DNA from: an uncultured Phocaeicola sp.
GTDB lineage: Bacteria > Bacteroidota > Bacteroidia > Bacteroidales > Bacteroidaceae
Assembly: GCA_944320815.1 (NCBI GenBank)
Contig: CALUIZ010000012.1
Location: 1-64,000 of the forward strand
DNA length: 64,000 bases
Direction: 5' to 3'
Part shown: positions 58,471-64,000 of the stretch, piece after piece
Numbering within the stretch: position 1 is the stretch's first letter
Layout: each line of letters starts with the position of its first letter
Notes under the pieces: generated by a model
Databases searched by the model: none
What the model was told of the DNA's origin: nothing
The model's input: the letters and a program-made list of their open reading frames with translations, nothing else
Program-made: the position numbers and the translations under genes

Positions 58471-61311
58471 CTATGCTGAAACCTGATTGTTCAATTCATC
58501 TTTCAAAAATCCGGAGGTATAACCCTTCCCGGACATGGCCACCTCTTCGGGAGTGCCGCACACCAGCACCTGTCCGCCTCCTTTTCCGCCTTCCGGCCCC
58601 ATATCAATGAGGTAGTCGGCCATTTTGATGACATCCAGATTATGCTCGATGACAATCACCGTATTGCCTTTGTCCACCAGACGGTTAAGCACACCCATCA
58701 GTACCCGTATGTCCTCAAAATGCAGTCCCGTGGTAGGCTCGTCCAGAATATACACCGTCTTGCCCGTATCACGCTTGGAAAGCTCCGTGGCAAGTTTCAC
58801 GCGCTGGCTCTCCCCGCCCGACAAAGTGGTGGAAGGCTGCCCCAGCTTGATGTATCCCAGTCCCACTTCCTGAAGCACCTTGATTTTGCTCAGAATCTGA
58901 GGCACATTTTCAAAGAACTCCACCGCACGGTTGATGGTCATATCCAGCACATCGGCTATCGACTTCCCCTTATAACGCACCTCCAGCGTCTCGCGGTTAT
59001 ACCGTTTTCCGTGGCACACCTCGCAAGGCACCAGCACATCAGGCAGAAAATTCATTTCGATGGTCTTGTATCCGTTTCCTCCGCATGCCTCACAGCGTCC
59101 TCCCGAAACGTTGAAAGAAAAGCGGCCCGGCTTGTAGCCGCGCATCTTCGCTTCAGGCAGGCTCACGAAAAGGTTGCGGATGTCAGAAAACACACCGGTA
59201 TAGGTGGCCGGATTGGAACGCGGCGTACGGCCCAGAGGCGACTGGTCGACATTGACCACCTTGTCCACGAACTCCAGCCCCTCTATCGCCCCATAAGGCA
59301 AAGGCTCCTGCAGAGAACGGTAAAAGTGCTGTGAAAGGATAGGCTGCAGCGTGTCATTGACCAGCGTCGACTTTCCGCTTCCCGACACCCCCGTCACGCA
59401 AATCAGCTTGCCGAGGGGAAACTCCACATCCACTCCCTTCAGGTTGTTCCCCGTGGCCCCTCTCAGCCAGACGGACTTTCCGTTTCCTTTCCTCCTTTCC
59501 GCCGGCACTTCGATCTTCATCTTTCCGTTCAGGTAACTTGAAGTCAGCGTGTCGGTACTGAGCATCTCATCGGGTGTACCGGAAAACACCACCTCACCGC
59601 CCAGACGTCCCGCCTTCGGTCCCATGTCCACCACATAATCGGCCGCCAGCATCATGTCTTTGTCATGTTCCACCACGATGACCGTATTGCCCAGGTCGCG
59701 GAGTTCCTTCAGTGAATTGATGAGACGGACATTGTCGCGCTGATGCAGACCGATGCTCGGCTCGTCGAGAATATACAGTACGTTCACCAGCTGCGACCCG
59801 ATTTGAGTGGCCAGACGGATGCGCTGGCTCTCTCCGCCGGAAAGACTCACCGAAGAGCGGTTCAGCGAAAGATAGTTGAGCCCCACATCCAGCAGAAACT
59901 TCAGGCGGGTACGGATTTCCTTCAGGATTTCAGACGCGATGACACGCTGCTTGCTGTCGAGAAACTCTTCCACATGGCATACCCACTCATACAGGTCGCT
60001 GATGTCCATCGAGGCCAGTTCATAAATGTTCTTGTCATGGATGCGGAAATGAAGTGCCTCCCGGTTCAGACGCGCTCCATGACATTCCGGACACACGTCG
60101 GTCTTGGCAAACTGGTCGGCCCACTTCTGGGCAGTGGCCGAAGCGTCCTTCTCCTGCATCATCTGGATATATTTCACGATACCCTCATACACCACGAAAT
60201 AATCGGAAGTGGTATGTATGAGCGTACTCCTGATTTTCAGCCGCTCGTCACAGCCGTAAAGGATTTCATTGATGACATCCTCCGGCAGTTCGCACACAGG
60301 AGTCTTCAGCGTAGCCTCATAACGTTCCAGCAACGCTTCAATCTGCCAGAAAATCATCGTATTCTTATATTTTCCCAGCGGAGCGACGGCACCTTCATAC
60401 ACCGACAGCGAACGGTCGGGAATCACCTTGTCCACATCTATCAGGTTCACATATCCCAGTCCCTTGCATCGCGGACAGGCACCCTGAGGCGAATTGAAGG
60501 AAAAATTGTGAGGGGCAGGCTCCCGATACGAAAGTCCCGTCACCGGACACATGAGCCGTCTGCTGTAATGACGCACACTTTCCGTCTGCGCGTCAAGAAT
60601 CATCAGCAGTCCGTCGCCCTGCTGCATGGCGGTAGCCACACTCTGCTTCAGCCTCTGCTCGTCCTGCCCGTTGACCACCAGCTTGTCGACCACCACCTCG
60701 ATGTCATGGTTCCTGTAGCGGTCGAGCTTCATGCCGTGCACGATTTCCTTCACCTCCCCGTCCACACGCACATAAAGATAGCCTTTCTTGCGCACCTGCT
60801 CGAAAAGTTCCTTGTAATGTCCCTTGCGGGTACGCACCAGCGGGGCGAGGATGAATATCTTTTTTCCTTTATAATCCCGGTGAATCAGTTCAAGAATCTG
60901 GTCTTCGGTGTACTTCACCATCTTCTCTCCCGACAGATACGAATAGGCCGTTCCGGCACGGGCGAACAGCAGACGCAGATAATCGTAGATTTCGGTGGTG
61001 GTGCCCACCGTAGAACGGGGATTCTTGTTCGTGGTCTTCTGGTCGATGGAAATCACCGGACTCAGACCTGTAATCTTGTCCACATCCGGACGCTCCATCC
61101 CTCCCAGAAAATTGCGCGCATAAGCGGAAAAAGTCTCGATATACCGCCGCTGTCCTTCCGCAAAAATCGTGTCGAAAGCCAGCGACGACTTGCCGCTTCC
61201 GCTCAACCCCGTAATCACCGTCAGGCTGTTGCGGGGAATGGCCACGTCAATGTTTTTCAGATTATGCACGCGCGCCCCTTGCACGTCTATCGTTTCCGTT
61301 CCTTCAGTCAT
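58471..61311 (-). CDS. uvrA: Excinuclease ABC subunit A
   Basis: 946 residues, standard length. It recognises DNA damage and loads UvrB. Two ABC modules: Walker [21 protein letters not shown] near the start and [15 protein letters not shown] in the second half, each with an LSGGESQR signature. Zinc modules appear as CPRCKGLG and [10 protein letters not shown]. First gene of the uvrA-ybaK-TerB/DnaJ operon with a consensus -7 box upstream. Confidence 0.98.
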   Translation of the reverse strand: MTEGTETIDVQGARVHNLKNIDVAIPRNSLTVITGLSGSGKSSLAFDTIFAEGQRRYIETFSAYARNFLGGMERPDVDKITGLSPVISIDQKTTNKNPRSTVGTTTEIYDYLRLLFARAGTAYSYLSGEKMVKYTEDQILELIHRDYKGKKIFILAPLVRTRKGHYKELFEQVRKKGYLYVRVDGEVKEIVHGMKLDRYRNHDIEVVVDKLVVNGQDEQRLKQSVATAMQQGDGLLMILDAQTESVRHYSRRLMCPVTGLSYREPAPHNFSFNSPQGACPRCKGLGYVNLIDVDKVIPDRSLSVYEGAVAPLGKYKNTMIFWQIEALLERYEATLKTPVCELPEDVINEILYGCDERLKIRSTLIHTTSDYFVVYEGIVKYIQMMQEKDASATAQKWADQFAKTDVCPECHGARLNREALHFRIHDKNIYELASMDISDLYEWVCHVEEFLDSKQRVIASEILKEIRTRLKFLLDVGLNYLSLNRSSVSLSGGESQRIRLATQIGSQLVNVLYILDEPSIGLHQRDNVRLINSLKELRDLGNTVIVVEHDKDMMLAADYVVDMGPKAGRLGGEVVFSGTPDEMLSTDTLTSSYLNGKMKIEVPAERRKGNGKSVWLRGATGNNLKGVDVEFPLGKLICVTGVSGSGKSTLVNDTLQPILSQHFYRSLQEPLPYGAIEGLEFVDKVVNVDQSPLGRTPRSNPATYTGVFSDIRNLFVSLPEAKMRGYKPGRFSFNVSGGRCEACGGNGYKTIEMNFLPDVLVPCEVCHGKRYNRETLEVRYKGKSIADVLDMTINRAVEFFENVPQILSKIKVLQEVGLGYIKLGQPSTTLSGGESQRVKLATELSKRDTGKTVYILDEPTTGLHFEDIRVLMGVLNRLVDKGNTVIVIEHNLDVIKMADYLIDMGPEGGKGGGQVLVCGTPEEVAMSGKGYTSGFLKDELNNQVSA

Positions 61312-61339
61312 ATCCTACAAATCAATCTATATATCCGTG

Positions 61340-61347
61340 CAAAGATA
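61340..61347 (-). promoter_or_regulatory. -7 box of the uvrA promoter
   Basis: TATCTTTG on the minus strand, exact consensus, 29 bp from the uvrA start. Confidence 0.65.
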
Positions 61348-61389
61348 GAGATATTTGGGCTTTCTTGTTTAGATAAAGAACTTTTTTTG

Positions 61390-61397
61390 TACTTTTG
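61390..61397 (+). promoter_or_regulatory. -7 box of the LysM gene promoter
   Basis: TACTTTTG is an exact TAnnTTTG box, with TTG at 61365-61367 as a loose -33 element. Transcription would begin near 61405, so repeat array E lies in the untranslated leader of this mRNA, about 200 bases long. Confidence 0.6.
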
Positions 61398-61449
61398 CCT
61401 CCTGATAGGCCGGCAATGAATGTCCGTCGGCCCCGATCTGCCCTGACAG

Positions 61450-61547
61450 AAAAAACAACAGGCTGCCTTATGGCAGACAACGGCCTGTTCCGACCGGAAC
61501 AAGCGGATGTTTCATTCCAGACAAAGGGAAGATTTTCCGCATGCCGG
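61450..61547. repeat. Array E: four ~23-27 bp degenerate units in the LysM gene leader
   Basis: Units at 61450-61474 (AAAAAACAACAGGCTGCC...), 61475-61497 (AGACAACGGCCTGTTCCG...), 61498-61520 (AACAAGCGGATGTTTCATTC...) and 61521-61547. The third is closest to the shared consensus. The array lies between the -7 box and the start codon. Confidence 0.65.
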
Positions 61548-61618
61548 AACCTGCAGGGAAGGCCATGGACATTCAGACAAAACTATCCAGACATTTAAGC
61601 AAGAAAGAAGAAAAGAAG

Positions 61619-63406
61619 ATGAAGCTAGCACATATCGTATGCCTTTCACTCGCCCTGATGGCGGGGAGCGCAGGGATGACTCTGAAAGCCCAGACAGGAA
61701 AGGGATATTTCCTGCACACCGTGGCCAAAGGCCAAAGCCTTTATTCGATAGCCAACACCTATCATGTAAGCGTAGATGACATCGTGCGTCTGAATCCGGG
61801 AAGCGACAAGCAGATACGCATGGGAGAAACGCTGAAGATTCCTCAGACAAACCAGGACTCAAACCGGAAGGAAGCTATCTTCCACACCATACAGGCGGGC
61901 GAAACCCTCTACCAGCTTACCGTGAAATACAACGTGACGGCACAGGCCATCTGTGAAGCCAATCCGGGACTGAGCGCAAGCAATTTCCGCATCGGACAAG
62001 TGGTGTACATTCCATCGCAGACAACCGAAACGGCACCGGCCGCAAGTGTTCAGGAAACGGTCCAGCCCAAACAGCCGGAATGGAAAGAGATGCACAAAGT
62101 GAAACGTAAAGAGACCATCTTCGGCATCTGCAAGGAATATGGCATCACACAGGAAGAACTGGTTGCCGCCAACCCAAGCCTGAAGAACGGGAAACTGAGG
62201 AAAGGAATGTATCTTTTCATTCCTTATCCCCGAACGGAACAAAGCGATTCCCGCCCGGCCCTTACGGAGGAAATGCCTACCAACGAAGAACTGTTCAGCC
62301 AGAACCGTCCGGCCGCCACGAAAATGAGTGTGGTCAAGGCGGCTCTCCTGCTTCCGTTCACCGTCAGCGAAAACGGAATCACGAAAGACAACACCCGTAT
62401 GGTGGAATACTATGAGGGGTTACTTCTGGCTGCAGACAGCCTGAAACGCCAGGGCGTGTCGCTCGACCTCTACACCTACAATACGCAGGGAAGCAAGTCG
62501 GTCATGTCCTCCATCCTGAAAAAGCCGGAACTGAAAAACGTGGACATCATTTTCGGACCGGTGTCGCTCGACAACATACCCCTCGCCGCCGATTTCGCAA
62601 AAAAGAACAACATCCGTCTTGTCATTCCGTTCGAGCCGCAGGTGGGACAGGTGTTCAACACGCCGCAGATTTACCAGATCAACACACCGCAGTCGTATCT
62701 GTACTCTGAAGTGTACGAACATTTTATCCGGAAATTCAGCCGGTGCAACGTGGTTTTCCTTGACCCGGCAAACGGAGACAAGGAAAAGGCCGACTTCCTC
62801 ACCGGACTGAAGAACGAACTGCACAACAGCCATGTCACATTCAAGCAAATCCAGCTGGGAAGTGCCATTGACCCGGACAAGGTGATAGGAGCAATGGACA
62901 CGACGCGCACCAATATCTTCATCCCCACTTCCGGACGCGGCTCGGCACTGACCCGTCTGCTCCCCCACCTCACGCTGGTGCGCCGTGAACATCCGAACTT
63001 CGACATGCATCTGTTCGGATACCCCGAATGGCAGACCTATACGCAGGAACATCTGGCCTCATTCTATGAGCTGGACACCTATTTCTATTCTTCCTTCTAC
63101 ACAAACAACCTCTTCCCAGAGGCCGTGGACTTCACGCAAAGCTACCGCCGGTGGTACAGCAAGGACATGGCAAACAGCTATCCCAAATTCGGGATGCTGG
63201 GATTCGACACGGGGTATTTTTTCCTGAAGGGACTGGCCCAGGAGGGGAACAAGCTGGAAGACAATCTGGACAAGGTGAAAGTAACTCCCATACAGACCGG
63301 ATTCAAATTTGAGCGTGTCAACAACTGGGGGGGATTCATCAACCGGAAGGTGTTTTTCGTGCATATCACAAAAGATTTTGAACTGATTAAACTTGACTTT
63401 GAATGA
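61619..63406 (+). CDS. LysM-repeat protein with periplasmic-binding-protein-like (LpoA/PBP1) domain
   Basis: 595 residues, started at MKLAHIVCLSLALMAG, which is a signal peptide; an upstream in-frame ATG would read through the repeat leader. Three LysM modules (HTVAKGQSLYSIANTYHVS, HTIQAGETLYQLTVKYNVT, HKVKRKETIFGICKEYGIT) at about residues 32-205 bind peptidoglycan. The C-terminal half (about residues 235-595) has the type 1 periplasmic-binding fold (AALLLPFTVSENGI, IIFGPVSLDNIPLAADFAKK). This layout is common in Bacteroidetes and may aid cell-wall synthesis. The stop overlaps the next start (ATGA). Confidence 0.87.
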   Translation: MKLAHIVCLSLALMAGSAGMTLKAQTGKGYFLHTVAKGQSLYSIANTYHVSVDDIVRLNPGSDKQIRMGETLKIPQTNQDSNRKEAIFHTIQAGETLYQLTVKYNVTAQAICEANPGLSASNFRIGQVVYIPSQTTETAPAASVQETVQPKQPEWKEMHKVKRKETIFGICKEYGITQEELVAANPSLKNGKLRKGMYLFIPYPRTEQSDSRPALTEEMPTNEELFSQNRPAATKMSVVKAALLLPFTVSENGITKDNTRMVEYYEGLLLAADSLKRQGVSLDLYTYNTQGSKSVMSSILKKPELKNVDIIFGPVSLDNIPLAADFAKKNNIRLVIPFEPQVGQVFNTPQIYQINTPQSYLYSEVYEHFIRKFSRCNVVFLDPANGDKEKADFLTGLKNELHNSHVTFKQIQLGSAIDPDKVIGAMDTTRTNIFIPTSGRGSALTRLLPHLTLVRREHPNFDMHLFGYPEWQTYTQEHLASFYELDTYFYSSFYTNNLFPEAVDFTQSYRRWYSKDMANSYPKFGMLGFDTGYFFLKGLAQEGNKLEDNLDKVKVTPIQTGFKFERVNNWGGFINRKVFFVHITKDFELIKLDFE

Positions 63407-64000
63407 CCGCAATAAAAAGACATATTCTCTTCCTCATTCTGATTGCGACAGGTTGTGCATGGACTCTGCCGGCCAATGCGCAACTGCAGGACGAAAGGCA
63501 CAATTTTGCAATAGGTGTCAACGGGGGAATCAACCTGAGTTCGGTCAGTTTCCAGCCGAGCATCAAGCAGACCAATCTTATGGGTCCGGAATTCGGTGTC
63601 ACCGCACGCTATGTCTCCGAAAAATATTTCAAGATGATTTGCGGCATACAGGGCGAACTGAACTTTTCACAGCGGGGATGGAAGGAAGTGATTGAAGACG
63701 GCACGGGCGACACGTACTACCGCAAGATGAACTATCTGGAAGTGCCGCTGCTGGCTCACATCGCATTCGGCAAGGACAAGGGAAACGGAGTGCGCTTCGT
63801 ACTGAACCTGGGGCCGCAGGTGGGATTTCTTATCAGTGAGAAAGAATTCAAGAGTGACCCATGGAACCCGTCCCAGAGACCGCAGGGTACCAACGAGCAA
63901 TATGACAAGCCGGCCGAACGGAAGTTCGACTACGGTATCATCGGAGGAGGCGGGCTTGAGGTCCGCACAGGCATCGGGAACTTCATAGCGGAAGCGCGTT
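63403..64000 (+). CDS. Outer-membrane beta-barrel (PorT/OmpW-like) protein, 3' end outside window
   Basis: 199 residues are visible before the window ends. A signal peptide (MTAIKRHILFLILIATGCAWTLPANA) is followed by FAIGVNGGINLSSVSFQPSI and alternating strand-like segments (GVTARYVSEKYF, VRFVLNLGPQVGFLIS), as in the PorT/outer-membrane beta-barrel family. Its ATG lies within the stop of the LysM gene, so the two are translationally coupled and may work together at the envelope. Confidence 0.8.
   Translation, partial: MTAIKRHILFLILIATGCAWTLPANAQLQDERHNFAIGVNGGINLSSVSFQPSIKQTNLMGPEFGVTARYVSEKYFKMICGIQGELNFSQRGWKEVIEDGTGDTYYRKMNYLEVPLLAHIAFGKDKGNGVRFVLNLGPQVGFLISEKEFKSDPWNPSQRPQGTNEQYDKPAERKFDYGIIGGGGLEVRTGIGNFIAEAR

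Noticed and set aside
59743..61419. 558-codon open frame on the plus strand opposite uvrA
   Set aside because: It is the antisense shadow of uvrA, which is certain; the translated product is rich in His/Arg/Gln with no domain pattern.

Overview
The window comes from a gut-type member of the Bacteroidales, most likely Bacteroides or Phocaeicola. The evidence is SusD/SusE lipoproteins of a polysaccharide-utilisation locus, many promoters with the Bacteroides -7 box TAnnTTTG, a short primary sigma factor without region 1.1, BACON-domain and C10/C11 peptidase lipoproteins, and a capsule locus headed by a NusG-type gene. Species cannot be fixed by eye. No rRNA, tRNA or CRISPR array was seen.

Layout. 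(1) 1-6.4 kb, plus strand: the 3' part of a PUL (SusD end, SusE/F-like lipoprotein, GH66 dextranase-like enzyme, GH97 alpha-glucosidase) that predicts alpha-1,6-glucan (dextran) use and ends in a strong terminator. (2) 6.7-9.4 kb: secreted C10 cysteine peptidase followed by a BACON lipoprotein. (3) 9.5-16.6 kb, minus strand: galactose operon galM - sugar permease - galK, then folC, a double-DTG aspartyl protease and a small outer-membrane protein. (4) 16.8-20.6 kb: grpE-dnaJ facing an ABC-F ATPase. (5) 20.8-39.5 kb, minus strand: a Wzx/Wzy-type capsule or O-antigen locus. Its order of transcription is NusG/UpxY-like gene, wzx, wzy, ATP-grasp TupA-like gene, glycosyltransferase, ugd, UDP-glucuronate 4-epimerase, glycosyltransferase, dead IS5-type transposase, fnlA-fnlB-wbuC-fnlC (UDP-L-FucNAc), two GT26 enzymes, acetyltransferase, glycosyltransferase. 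Upstream is a 340-bp segment bounded by perfect 24-bp inverted repeats. The only promoter found inside it points away from the operon, so the locus reads as a phase-variable capsule caught in the OFF state. At the far end a 14-codon ugd tail marks an old recombination junction. (6) 39.5-48 kb: an amber-interrupted gene of unknown function, MFS exporter, regulator-like lipoprotein, ettA, second MFS, panB, HAD phosphatase. (7) 48-64 kb: MATE pump, mntH, C11 peptidase pair, rpoD, htrA, GNAT-nitrilase fusion, the uvrA-ybaK-TerB/DnaJ operon, and a LysM/PBP1 lipoprotein-type gene overlapping an outer-membrane beta-barrel gene cut by the window end.

The least explained signal is a family of short arrays of degenerate, near-palindromic units of about 23 bp (AAAACAAGCGTTTGTTTC-like) at five places (0.73, 18.8, 24.2, 47.1, 61.5 kb). 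Each lies roughly 25-150 bp upstream of a start codon, and the genes are unrelated. The repeats, the invertible promoter, the ugd scar and the amber-split gene are the items most worth checking.
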